Shown one piece after another: positions 34,518 to 42,348 of a stretch of 64,000 nucleotides of DNA. The stretch lies in NCBI RefSeq assembly GCF_003610495.1, contig NZ_RAPK01000010.1, positions 124,001-188,000 of the forward strand, given 5' to 3'. The stretch is from Sinobaca qinghaiensis (GTDB lineage: Bacteria; Bacillota; Bacilli; Bacillales; Marinococcaceae). The notes under the pieces were generated by a model, which did not search any database, was not told the origin of the DNA, and saw only the letters and a list, made by a program, of their open reading frames with translations. The position numbers and the translations under genes were made by a program. Within the stretch, counting starts at the first letter, position 1. Each line of letters opens with the position of its first letter.

Positions 34518-36041
34518 ATGCGCTATGAAAGTCCGAATACAAAAGGAAGTCTCGTTCAATTTAAGGATCGCTATGACAACTTTATAAATGGGGAATTTAA
34601 GGCTCCCGTAAACGGGGAGTATTTTGATAATGTATCCCCTGTGACCGGTAAAGTTTTCTGCCAGGTAGCCCGCTCTTCCAAGGAAGATGTGGAGCTTGCA
34701 GTTGACGCAGCGGAAGCAGCAAAAGAATCCTGGGGCAAAACCTCGGTTGCCGAGCGTTCCAGAATATTAAATAAAATCGCGGACCGGATTGAAGAGAATC
34801 TGGAAATGCTGGCGGTCGCGGAAACATGGGATAACGGAAAAGCCGTTCGTGAAACGCTTAATGCCGACATTCCGCTCGCCGTAGATCATTTCCGCTATTT
34901 CGCCGGCGTTATCCGCGCCCAGGAAGGCCGTTTAAGCCAGATTAATGACGACACCGTTGCCTATCACTTCCACGAGCCGCTTGGCGTCGTCGGACAGATT
35001 ATTCCATGGAACTTCCCTATTCTGATGGGAACATGGAAAGTCGCTCCTGCTCTTGCCGCCGGAAACACTATCGTGCTGAAGCCGGCCGAGCAGACACCCG
35101 CTTCCATCATGCTCGTTATTGAATTAATCCAGGATCTTCTTCCGCCGGGCGTCCTGAACGTTATTCAGGGATTTGGCGTGGAAGCCGGAAAGCCGCTTGC
35201 ACAAAACAGCCGGATTTCCAAAGTAGCCTTTACCGGCGAAACAACGACCGGCCGTCTGATTATGCAGTATGCGTCTGAGAATATTATTCCGGTTACACTC
35301 GAACTGGGAGGAAAATCCCCGAATATTTTCTTTAAGGATATTATGCTCGAAGACGATAAGTTCCTGAATAAAGCCGTAGAAGGCATGGTATTGTTCGCCC
35401 TGAATCAGGGGGAAGTATGTACATGCCCATCCCGCGCCTTGATTCATGAAGATATTTACGATGAATTTATGAAACGGGCCCTTGAGCGCGTCAACGCGAT
35501 TAAAGTCGGCCACCCGCTTGATACCGATACAATGATGGGTGCTCAGGCTTCCCAGGAGCAGATGGAAAAAATTCTATCGTACCTTGATATTGGTAAGCAG
35601 GAAGAGGCAGAGCTTCTTACAGGCGGCGGCAGACAAAAGATGGATGACGAAGAACTTGCCGAAGGCTTCTATATTGAACCTACTGTTTTTAAAGGGCACA
35701 ACAAACAGAGAATTTTCCAGGAAGAAATATTCGGCCCGGTTCTTTCTGTTACTACCTTTAAAACCGACGAAGAGGCAATGGAAACGGCCAATGACACGCT
35801 TTACGGCCTTGGTGCAGGTATCTGGACAAGAAACATTACGACCGCCTACCGCTTCGGCCGCGGCATTCAGGCAGGCCGTGTTTGGACCAACTGCTACCAT
35901 GACTACCCTGCACATGCTGCATTCGGCGGCTACAAGAAGTCAGGTATCGGCCGTGAGAACCACTTGATGATGCTCGATCACTACCAGCAGACAAAAAACA
36001 TGCTCGTAAGCTACAGCGACGACGCATTAGGTTTCTTTTAA
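34518..36041 (+). CDS. NAD-dependent aldehyde dehydrogenase (acetaldehyde dehydrogenase-like)
   Basis: A 507-residue ALDH that oxidises aldehydes to acids. It has the cofactor motif [11 protein letters not shown] near 238, catalytic Glu in LELGGKSPN near 262, and catalytic Cys in [11 protein letters not shown] near 300. The N-terminal [17 protein letters not shown] and the C-terminal [19 protein letters not shown] match the AcoD/ExaC type that acts on acetaldehyde. AAAGGAGAGG precedes the ATG. The next gene is DUF779, a family typically found beside this ALDH type; a cre site upstream suggests carbon control. Confidence 0.93.
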   Translation: MRYESPNTKGSLVQFKDRYDNFINGEFKAPVNGEYFDNVSPVTGKVFCQVARSSKEDVELAVDAAEAAKESWGKTSVAERSRILNKIADRIEENLEMLAVAETWDNGKAVRETLNADIPLAVDHFRYFAGVIRAQEGRLSQINDDTVAYHFHEPLGVVGQIIPWNFPILMGTWKVAPALAAGNTIVLKPAEQTPASIMLVIELIQDLLPPGVLNVIQGFGVEAGKPLAQNSRISKVAFTGETTTGRLIMQYASENIIPVTLELGGKSPNIFFKDIMLEDDKFLNKAVEGMVLFALNQGEVCTCPSRALIHEDIYDEFMKRALERVNAIKVGHPLDTDTMMGAQASQEQMEKILSYLDIGKQEEAELLTGGGRQKMDDEELAEGFYIEPTVFKGHNKQRIFQEEIFGPVLSVTTFKTDEEAMETANDTLYGLGAGIWTRNITTAYRFGRGIQAGRVWTNCYHDYPAHAAFGGYKKSGIGRENHLMMLDHYQQTKNMLVSYSDDALGFF

Positions 36042-36059
36042 ACATCTGCAGCAGTGAAT

Positions 36060-36100
36060 ACAGGCCGCCTCCTGTAAACGGGGGCGGTCTGTTTTTCTTT
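36060..36100 (+). terminator. Terminator of the aldehyde dehydrogenase gene
   Basis: ACAG-CCGCCTCC pairs with GGGGGCGG-CTGT over a short loop, followed by TTTTTCTTT. Confidence 0.8.
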
Positions 36101-36186
36101 CTCGATGAAAACGTGTACAATAAGACTATATCCTTTACACTAACGTCCCGCGAATAGACCCTATTTTTCAAGAGAGGATGGTTTAT

Positions 36187-36561
36187 ATGGCTGTGGATAA
36201 AGTAACCGCAACAGACGCAACGCTAGAGCTGATGGACTCTTTAAAGAAACGGCACGGCGAATTGATGTTTCATCAATCCGGAGGCTGCTGTGACGGCAGT
36301 GCACCGATGTGTTTTGCCGCGGATGAATTCAAGGTAGGCGAAAGTGATATACTACTTGGAGAAATCGGCGGGGCCCCTTTTTATATTTCCAAAGATCAGT
36401 ATGAGTACTGGAAGCATACCCAGCTGATTATCGACGTAGTGGACGGCCGGGGCGGCATGTTTTCCCTGGAAGGCCCGGAAGGAAAACGATTTTTAACCCG
36501 CTCCCGCGTATTTACAGAAAACGAACGTGAAGAATTGAAAAAAGAAGCATCCATCGTGTAA
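36187..36561 (+). CDS. DUF779 protein
   Basis: A 124-residue soluble protein of the DUF779 family, whose genes nearly always follow an acetaldehyde-type ALDH; function unknown. It has the conserved Cys cluster QSGGCCDGSAPMC near 37-49 and the aromatic stretch FYISKDQYEYWKH near 65. The ATG at 36187 is preferred over 36178 because the GAGAGG ribosome site lies nine bases before it. Confidence 0.88.
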   Translation: MAVDKVTATDATLELMDSLKKRHGELMFHQSGGCCDGSAPMCFAADEFKVGESDILLGEIGGAPFYISKDQYEYWKHTQLIIDVVDGRGGMFSLEGPEGKRFLTRSRVFTENEREELKKEASIV

Positions 36562-36627
36562 GAAGACAGAAAGAGCTTCCCTGCTCTTTCTTCTACATAA
36601 AAGAATACAGCTGAAGGAGGCCCCTCT

Positions 36628-36711
36628 ATGCACTGGTTTGTTATTGTTACGATGATTACCGCCCTTGGTACCGGCATTTTTGCTTTTGTTAATATTAACC
36701 GCGGCTACTAA
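36628..36711 (+). CDS. 27-residue single-segment membrane protein
   Basis: A very short gene with an excellent ribosome site (AAGGAGG, seven bases before the ATG). The peptide starts MHWFVIVTMITALGTG and ends NINRGY: one membrane helix with a positively charged tail. A strong terminator follows at once. Tiny helices like this often accompany transporters; here it is between DUF779 and the convergent putP-type symporter gene. Confidence 0.7.
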   Translation: MHWFVIVTMITALGTGIFAFVNINRGY

Positions 36712-36712
36712 A

Positions 36713-36741
36713 AAAACCGACCCCATATGGGTCGGTTTTTT
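36713..36741. terminator. Bidirectional terminator between the small protein and putP
   Basis: AACCGACCC pairs perfectly with GGGTCGGTT over a short loop, flanked by A and T tracts. Confidence 0.9.
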
Positions 36742-38214
36742 TTACATCGTATCTACTTTATCAAATTCCTCTGTTATTTCTTTATTCGGCGGTTTTTGCA
36801 TAAGGCTTACAATAATGACGGCAATTCCGGCGAAAATGAATCCCGGCACAAGCTCATATAAAGCAAAAATCCCTTCGGAAGGAAGCGCCCACAGGATAAC
36901 GGTGACGCCTCCTGTCAGCATCCCCGCAAGTGCGCCTCCCATCGTAGTCCGCCTCCAGAATAATGCCAGAAGCAGCACAGGACCGAATACAGCACCAAAC
37001 CCGGCCCAGGCATACTGTACCAGTTCAAGCACCGTACTGTCCGGATTATAGGCGAGAACCGTGGCGATCAGGGCGATCGCTACCACTCCTATTCTTCCGA
37101 CCCAAACCAGCTCGAGATCGCTTGCTTTCGGACGCAGATACCCTTTGTAAAAGTCTTCAGCCAGCGCGCTGGACGAAACGAGCAGCTGGGAATCAATGGT
37201 ACTCATAATAGCTGCCAGGATTGCAGCTAATAAAAAGCCGGAAATCCATTCGTTAAACAGCAGCTGGGAAAACAGGATAAATACCGTCTCATGGGAGCCG
37301 TCAGCAAGCGCTCCCCCCTCGCCGGCTGCCGAAAAGTAGGCAATGCCGACAAATCCTGTGAAAATAGCTCCGAACAAGGAAAGAACCATCCACGTCATGC
37401 CAATAAGCCGCGCTTTCGGTATTTCTTCTTCCGAACGTATGGCCATAAACCTTGTAATAATATGCGGCTGGCCAAAATATCCAAGTCCCCAGGCAAGCAG
37501 TGAAATAATACCGATGGCTGACGTCCCGGCAAAGGCATCTAAATGCGAAGGATCAACTGTGCCGACAGCCGATATCGTCTCCCTCCAGCCGCCAAGCTCC
37601 GAAATCGCAACAAACGGTACAATAACAAGGGCCAGAAACATAATAATTCCCTGAAAGAAGTCCGTCCAGCTGACCGCAAGAAATCCTCCCAGGAAAGTGT
37701 ATGTGATAATGACTGCCACTCCTATCCAAAGAGCGGTTGTATAATCCCACCCAAAGGAATTCTGAAACAGCGTCGCTCCTCCGACCAGGCCGGAAGATGC
37801 ATAAAATGCAAAGAAAATAAGTATAAATACGGCGGAGACCATCCGCAGCAGCTTGCTTTTATCCCGGAAACGATTCTCCAGAAAATCCGGAATCGTAATG
37901 GAATCACCCGCTGCCTCCGTATAGAGCCTCAGGCGACGGGCCATAAACTGCCAGTTTAAGTATGCACCAGTGGCAAGGCCAATCGGCAGCCAGATTTCAC
38001 TCATTCCGCCTAAGTACATCGCTCCCGGCAGCCCGAGCAAAAGCCAGCTGCTCATGTCCGAGGCACCGGCACTCAGCGCCGCCACAGCCCCGCCGAGCTT
38101 TCTTCCGCCCAGTACATAATCGGAGAGATTGTTTGTCATTTTGTAGAAAATCACTCCGATTACAAACATGCCTACAAGATAGATTAAAAAGGTGACAAGC
38201 GTCGGTATCGTCAC
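36742..38214 (-). CDS. putP: Sodium/proline symporter family protein
   Basis: A 490-residue SSS-family carrier with ~13 membrane segments that imports proline with Na+, for osmoprotection or nutrition. PutP marks include YVLGGRKLGGAVAALSAGASDMSSWLLLG (as two parts, residues ~33-60), TYTFLGGFLAVSWTD near 170 and LGYFGQPHIITRFMA near 255. The GTG at 38214 is chosen because AAAGGAGG lies eight bases upstream; its first bases overlap the stop of a 40-residue membrane peptide gene. In Bacillus a PutP/OpuE gene usually sits within the pcrB-gatC cluster; here it lies about 7 kb away from gatC, on the far side of gatB. Confidence 0.88.
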   Translation of the reverse strand: MTIPTLVTFLIYLVGMFVIGVIFYKMTNNLSDYVLGGRKLGGAVAALSAGASDMSSWLLLGLPGAMYLGGMSEIWLPIGLATGAYLNWQFMARRLRLYTEAAGDSITIPDFLENRFRDKSKLLRMVSAVFILIFFAFYASSGLVGGATLFQNSFGWDYTTALWIGVAVIITYTFLGGFLAVSWTDFFQGIIMFLALVIVPFVAISELGGWRETISAVGTVDPSHLDAFAGTSAIGIISLLAWGLGYFGQPHIITRFMAIRSEEEIPKARLIGMTWMVLSLFGAIFTGFVGIAYFSAAGEGGALADGSHETVFILFSQLLFNEWISGFLLAAILAAIMSTIDSQLLVSSSALAEDFYKGYLRPKASDLELVWVGRIGVVAIALIATVLAYNPDSTVLELVQYAWAGFGAVFGPVLLLALFWRRTTMGGALAGMLTGGVTVILWALPSEGIFALYELVPGFIFAGIAVIIVSLMQKPPNKEITEEFDKVDTM

Positions 38215-38333
38215 GACCGATTCCTCCTTTGCTTTCTGTTTTCCGTTACAAACGTAATACAGGAGAGAATAATAAGGATAGGCATCGGAACCAGAAGCCA
38301 AAACCAGGTTGCTGCTGTTAACGTTTCTGTCAT
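38211..38333 (-). CDS. 40-residue symporter accessory membrane peptide
   Basis: A short gene missed by length filters. It starts MTETLTAATWFWLL, has one membrane helix (residues ~9-29) and a charged tail (TENRKQRRNRS). AAAGGAGG lies seven bases before the ATG. Its TGA overlaps the GTG start of the putP-type gene (GTGA), which indicates translational coupling and a role as a small subunit of that symporter. Confidence 0.75.
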   Translation of the reverse strand: MTETLTAATWFWLLVPMPILIILSCITFVTENRKQRRNRS

Positions 38334-38578
38334 AATATTTCCTCCTTTTATCATACTGCTTTAAAATGCAGAAAAAGTGCCGGTTATAAAATAGTATAAG
38401 GACAGGCTTTCCTTTATTCTATCACGTGTTAACACTGCAGTTTTTTGGCACTGCCTAATATTTTGCCCTATTTTGTCTAAGGCTGCAACTTTCTTCCGGA
38501 TTAAATGGAAACATACATTTTCTTCCTAAATATATGGTAATATAATGATAAAACATAGGAAAGTAAGGGAATATACAT

Positions 38579-39118
38579 ATGAAATGGATGACAAGTGCTG
38601 CACTTATCTGCTTTCTCAGCCTGCCTCTTTCTGCTCAGGCCGCTCCTTCTGATCAGGGAGGATTCTTTTCTTCGTTCATGAATCAAATTCTGCCATCCAG
38701 TGAGCCGGAAACAGAAGCAGAGGAAACAGAAGACCCATGGGCAGAAGCTCAGCTTGATGTAGAAAAAGAAGAGAATCAGACGGAAGAGGAACGATTACAC
38801 GCCTTTGATGAGACATGGGCATCTTTTCCTTCCAGTGACGGGGCACCGGCCTTAACGACACCGCTCAATCTTTTTACCGCAGCGTCTTCTTTCACTAACC
38901 GTTACGCAGAGCCGGAAGCACCGGAAGCACCGGAAGCACCGGAAGCACCGGAAGCCGGGCTTCCTTCTCATGAGGAAGAAGAACAAACGAACAGCACCTG
39001 GGATTCGTTTGATGACCAATGGGATGATTTTGGTCGTTCGTTTGATGACGCCCGTCAGGAAGAAGATACTGCTGAAGAAGAACCGGCTGTTTTTCAAGAA
39101 ACTGAAGACATGAATTAG
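38579..39118 (+). CDS. Secreted acidic protein with PEA repeats, unknown function
   Basis: A 179-residue protein with a signal peptide (MKWMTSAALICFLSLPLSAQA, cleavage near residue 21). The mature part is strongly acidic. It carries five PEA triplets in a row at about residues 111-126, and two similar 'TW-x-SF/DDQWDDFGRSFDD' acidic-aromatic stretches (TWASFPSSDG; TWDSFDDQWDDF). No enzyme motif. The gene precedes a GNAT gene by 11 bases and is probably cotranscribed. Confidence 0.65.
   Translation: MKWMTSAALICFLSLPLSAQAAPSDQGGFFSSFMNQILPSSEPETEAEETEDPWAEAQLDVEKEENQTEEERLHAFDETWASFPSSDGAPALTTPLNLFTAASSFTNRYAEPEAPEAPEAPEAPEAGLPSHEEEEQTNSTWDSFDDQWDDFGRSFDDARQEEDTAEEEPAVFQETEDMN
38912..38956 (+). 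repeat. Five tandem 9-base repeats (PEA codons)
   Basis: CCGGAAGCA is repeated four times without change, then CCGGAAGCC. The unit length keeps frame and encodes Pro-Glu-Ala, so copy number can vary without breaking the gene. Confidence 0.9.
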
Positions 39119-39129
39119 GAGGTACCTCT

Positions 39130-39714
39130 ATGCTCCGCCGAACGCCCTCACTTTTCAAACCTTTTCCAATACTTGAAACCGAACGTCTTATCCTGAGGCG
39201 CCTGCAGCAGACAGACCTCCGGGATGTATTTGAATATGCTTCCAATGAAAACATCAGCCGCCAGGTCTTATGGGACGCCCATCAGTCTCTCCGGGAATCC
39301 CAGCGCTTTCTGGACTATACCTTCGAGCGCTACCGCAGGGGGGAAATGGCTCCTTTTGCTATCGAACATAAAACGGACCGGAAAATGATCGGCACGATTG
39401 ATTTTGCGTGGTGGGAACGCGGGAATGGCACGGTTGAAATTGGATTCGCCCTGTCCGAGAAATACTGGGGCCTCGGTCTTATCCCCGAAGCAGCCCGTGC
39501 CATGCACCAGTTTGCTTTTGAAAAAATGGGTGTAACCCGAATCGAAGCCAGGTGTTTTGCGGAAAACAGCCAGTCGATCCGTGTGCTCGAAAAAATGGGA
39601 ATGACTTATGAAGGGACGCTTCGTCAGCGCCTTCTTGTGAAGGGGGAACGGAGAAACGTTCATATGTACAGCATCCTTCACCAGGAATGGAAACAGCAGG
39701 AACAGATCTATTAA
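39130..39714 (+). CDS. GNAT acetyltransferase, RimJ/RimL type
   Basis: A 194-residue N-acetyltransferase with ILETERLILRRLQQTDLRD at 13-31, VEIGFALSEKYWGLGLIPEA (acetyl-CoA site) near 105, and IRVLEKMGMTYEGTLRQR near 155. AGGAGG lies eight bases before the ATG and overlaps the stop of the preceding acidic protein gene. It ends in a bidirectional terminator shared with dgkB. Confidence 0.87.
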   Translation: MLRRTPSLFKPFPILETERLILRRLQQTDLRDVFEYASNENISRQVLWDAHQSLRESQRFLDYTFERYRRGEMAPFAIEHKTDRKMIGTIDFAWWERGNGTVEIGFALSEKYWGLGLIPEAARAMHQFAFEKMGVTRIEARCFAENSQSIRVLEKMGMTYEGTLRQRLLVKGERRNVHMYSILHQEWKQQEQIY

Positions 39715-39746
39715 AAAGGGAACTCTTTCATAGAGTCCCCTTTTCG
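39714..39746. terminator. Bidirectional terminator between GNAT gene and dgkB
   Basis: AAGGG(A)ACTC pairs with GAGTCCCCTT over a seven-base loop; A and T tracts flank both sides. Confidence 0.85.
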
Positions 39747-39747
39747 T

Positions 39748-40641
39748 TTATTTTATTTTCGGGCTGAACATTTCAATGTGATGATGCAGGTTAATAAATT
39801 CACATGGCAGTTCCCCACCGTGTTCTCCGTCCAGGTTAAGCTGCATGTCTCCCTCCACGTCAATTTTCACGCGGCTGGCTTTAACATACATAACGCGTTC
39901 ATGATTTAAATGCTCTGCATTTAATGCCTGTGTTCCAATTCTCATTAACTCGGCCAGGTTCGTTTTTTTAATCAGGATGACGTCAAATTTACCGTCATTG
40001 TATTTGGCTTCCGGCAGCAGCTTTTCAAAGCCGCCCACCGAATTCGTATTTGCTACAAGAAACAGCATGATTTCTCCTTCAAATACGTTGTCATCATATT
40101 CGACTCTTACTTTCTGAGGATGCAGGTCGCGGAGTTTTTCAAACCCTTTTAAATAATAGGCAAACTGGCCCATCATTGTTTTCAGACGGCTCGGCGTGTC
40201 ATACGTCAGCTCCGTCAGCTTGCCTCCGGCGGCTATGTTGATAAAATACTTGTCTCCTACTTTGCCGATATCCACCGGCTGGCTGTAGTTGCCGCAGAGT
40301 ACATCGCAGACGCCTTCAATACCGACATCGCTGATACCAAGCGCGCGGGCCATGTCGTTTGTTGTGCCGGAAGGAATCAGGCCGAGCTTTGGACGTGTCT
40401 CTAAATCAGCAATACCATTGATTACTTCAAAAATAGTTCCATCTCCTCCGGCCGCAACGATCACATCAAAGCCGGCCAGCGCAGCCCGCCTGGCTTCTGT
40501 TTTAGCGCATCCTTCCGCTTTTGTCATATGGGAAGACGTTTCATACCCATTTTGTTCCATGCGGTCCAATATATAAGGCAGGTCTTTTTTCATTTGTTCC
40601 CTGCCGGATGTAGGATTGTATATTACTCTTGCTCTTTTCAT
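39748..40641 (-). CDS. dgkB: Diacylglycerol kinase
   Basis: A 297-residue soluble lipid kinase that recycles diacylglycerol, released by lipoteichoic acid synthesis, to phosphatidate. It has the family motifs IYNPTSGREQ near 6 and VAAGGDGTIFEVINGI near 62, with LGLIPSGTTNDMARAL near 88. Length matches DgkB. In Bacillus dgkB follows gatB and precedes rlmCD; here the same order is kept on the minus strand, but with other genes inserted between. Confidence 0.94.
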   Translation of the reverse strand: MKRARVIYNPTSGREQMKKDLPYILDRMEQNGYETSSHMTKAEGCAKTEARRAALAGFDVIVAAGGDGTIFEVINGIADLETRPKLGLIPSGTTNDMARALGISDVGIEGVCDVLCGNYSQPVDIGKVGDKYFINIAAGGKLTELTYDTPSRLKTMMGQFAYYLKGFEKLRDLHPQKVRVEYDDNVFEGEIMLFLVANTNSVGGFEKLLPEAKYNDGKFDVILIKKTNLAELMRIGTQALNAEHLNHERVMYVKASRVKIDVEGDMQLNLDGEHGGELPCEFINLHHHIEMFSPKIK

Positions 40642-40710
40642 TGCAGTCTCCTCAATATCTGATTTACTATCCCTTACCCTAAATAACAGTATTTTGAAAC
40701 AGAAGCCTAT

Positions 40711-41607
40711 TCAATTCAAATGCCTTAATGATAGCCGCTGAAATCTCAAATAATGGGTCTCTACAAAGGAATGAAAGGCTTTTTGGTCTCTTATATCAAA
40801 AAGAAAAAGGGATGTTTCCATTGCTTTTAAAGCTTTTCTTCTATTTCCAGAGTAATACATAGCCAGCCCTTTTTGGTAATAAAGTTCGCCAAGCAGGTAA
40901 ATAGAATCTTTTTCATATATGAACTTAATACCTTCTTGTGCAATTTCTATAGCTTTGTTATATAACTTCATACGAAAATACAATAGACTTAAATTATAGT
41001 ATAATTTATTAACAGGAGGACTTGCTCTATAATCAGGAATTCTTTTACACATCTCCTTCGCAGTATTAAAGTAGGTTAACGCGTTTTCAAAGTCACCAAT
41101 ATCGGAATACATATTACCCATACTTAAATATATTCCTATGTCATCATTTGTTATTGTTTTTTTGGAATGAGTAGACATATCAAGTGCTAATTGTAATAAT
41201 TCTATTGCTTCTTCTTTTTCACTAGTCAAATTAAAGTGACAGACACTTCTTTTCCATAATAAATATTTACGATGATTTTTCTTTCTAAATAATGGATTTT
41301 TCAATTCTTCACGAATAATACCCATTGCTTCTTTGTATTCCCATTTGCTTATCAAACGACCAATTCGATCTCTTGTTTCTTTTATATAATTAAACCTTGG
41401 TGCTTCTTGTTCTTCAAAAAAATAGCTGATATCCACTCCTAAACGAAGTCCAAGCTTTTGCAGAATTTCAGCGGTAGGCTGCATTTCGCCTCTTTCTACT
41501 TTAGATATCGTTTTTTGCGAACAAATCCCCAAAGCAAGCTCTCTTTGACTTACTTGATAGTATTCTCTTAAGTCTCTTAACTTTTCTCCTATCCCCCATT
41601 CCAGCAT
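40711..41607 (-). CDS. Peptide-sensing transcriptional regulator (RRNPP family, PlcR/NprR/TprA-like)
   Basis: A 298-residue regulator. Residues ~5-60 are a helix-turn-helix (GEKLRDLREYYQVSQRELA then SQKTISKVERGEMQPT). Residues ~75-298 are helical TPR-type repeats (IGIYLSMGNMYSDIGDFENA, LYYNLSLLYFRMKLYNKA, LYYQKGLAMYYSGNRRKA) that in this family bind a short imported signal peptide. The ATG at 41607 is chosen because AGAAGG lies seven bases upstream; a longer frame to 41688 lacks a ribosome site. Base composition is AT-richer than flanking genes. A 34-residue secreted peptide gene is divergent, the usual arrangement for a regulator and its pheromone. Confidence 0.82.
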   Translation of the reverse strand: MLEWGIGEKLRDLREYYQVSQRELALGICSQKTISKVERGEMQPTAEILQKLGLRLGVDISYFFEEQEAPRFNYIKETRDRIGRLISKWEYKEAMGIIREELKNPLFRKKNHRKYLLWKRSVCHFNLTSEKEEAIELLQLALDMSTHSKKTITNDDIGIYLSMGNMYSDIGDFENALTYFNTAKEMCKRIPDYRASPPVNKLYYNLSLLYFRMKLYNKAIEIAQEGIKFIYEKDSIYLLGELYYQKGLAMYYSGNRRKALKAMETSLFLFDIRDQKAFHSFVETHYLRFQRLSLRHLN

Positions 41608-41782
41608 GTACATACCTTCTTTCATTTGAGTACTATAGTTCTCTGCCATTCCATTATACAGCGGATTTTCAATATAGGGAGAGGTCACATCTTTTTAGGG
41701 CTTTTCTAACGATATGTGGCAATTGTCTATATATGTAATAATAAACTCATGTTAATGATTAATAATTTAGGAGGAAATATTG
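41608..41782. promoter_or_regulatory. Divergent promoter region of regulator and peptide genes
   Basis: This 175-base gap must hold both promoters. An imperfect symmetric stretch around CAATTG (41722-41727, within TATGTGGCAATTGTCTATA) is a candidate regulator box. Weak promoter elements (TTCTAA, 18 bases, TATATA) overlap it on the plus strand. Confidence 0.4.
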
Positions 41783-41887
41783 ATGAAGTTGTTTATTAAA
41801 ATAGGACTTCTTACAAGTGCTGCTCTTTTAGTTGCAGCTACTGGTGATGTAAGCACGTTAGGTGTTACCTTGCCGCACGCTTATTAA
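41783..41887 (+). CDS. Secreted pro-peptide, probable quorum-sensing signal precursor
   Basis: A 34-codon gene with a strong ribosome site (AGGAGG, about eight bases before the ATG). The peptide starts MKLFIKIGLLTSAALLVAA, a Sec-type export signal with a basic head, and ends DVSTLGVTLPHAY. In PapR, NprX and Phr-type systems the mature signal is 5-8 residues from the C-terminal end, so a piece of LGVTLPHAY is the likely ligand. It faces the RRNPP regulator gene and has its own terminator. Seen: gene, signal, placement. Inferred: pheromone role. Confidence 0.72.
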   Translation: MKLFIKIGLLTSAALLVAATGDVSTLGVTLPHAY

Positions 41888-41942
41888 TCATTATCTCTCT
41901 TAATTTGTTTTCATACCACCAAGTTTTTTTACCCCCCTTTTT

Positions 41943-41973
41943 AATCCCCTGTGCTGCAGGGGATTCTTTTTTT
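41943..41973 (+). terminator. Terminator of the pro-peptide gene
   Basis: AATCCCCTG pairs perfectly with CAGGGGATT over a five-base loop, followed by CTTTTTTTC. Confidence 0.88.
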
Positions 41974-42001
41974 CATTATGTCAGGCATGGAGCGTGATTG
42001 G

Positions 42002-42298
42002 ATGGTTTTGGATAAAGAAGGATTTATGGCATTGTTTTTCATGAAAGAACAAGCAGCTCACGACAGGGAAACCGTTCGATCCCTGCTTGATTTTGTTTTC
42101 TATGAAACACCCAAATACGGGCCGGATATGCCTTATATTGAATTGATGGCCTGTGTCTGGCTTAAAGATGAACAGGTCGTGCGCGGGCTTGCGGAAGAAG
42201 AACCCGGCCTGGTCGGCTTTGTGGATATATTTGACCGAAGCGATGAAGCCGATTTCGCGTTTATGACAGACCGGGTGAAACAGGCTATTTTTTCCTGA
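42002..42298 (+). CDS. Small acidic hypothetical protein
   Basis: A 98-residue soluble protein starting MVLDKEGFMAL. The ATG at 42002 is chosen because GGAG lies nine bases before it and the longer frame starts inside the preceding terminator. Helical, acidic, with a distinctive FVFYETPKYGPDMPYIELMA stretch. No family recognised. It converges with gatB. Confidence 0.55.
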   Translation: MVLDKEGFMALFFMKEQAAHDRETVRSLLDFVFYETPKYGPDMPYIELMACVWLKDEQVVRGLAEEEPGLVGFVDIFDRSDEADFAFMTDRVKQAIFS

Positions 42299-42302
42299 AA
42301 AC

Positions 42303-42345
42303 GACAAAAAAAGAAGCAGCCCGCCGCAGCGGTTGCTTCTTTTTC
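42303..42345. terminator. Bidirectional terminator after gatB
   Basis: AAAGAAGCA pairs with TGCTTCTTT over a long GC-rich loop, with A tract on one side and T tract on the other. Confidence 0.85.
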
Positions 42346-42348
42346 GTA

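Noticed and set aside
41951-42001. GTG start at 41951 for the 98-residue hypothetical protein
   Set aside because: This start lies in the hairpin of the pro-peptide terminator and has no ribosome site; the ATG at 42002 does.
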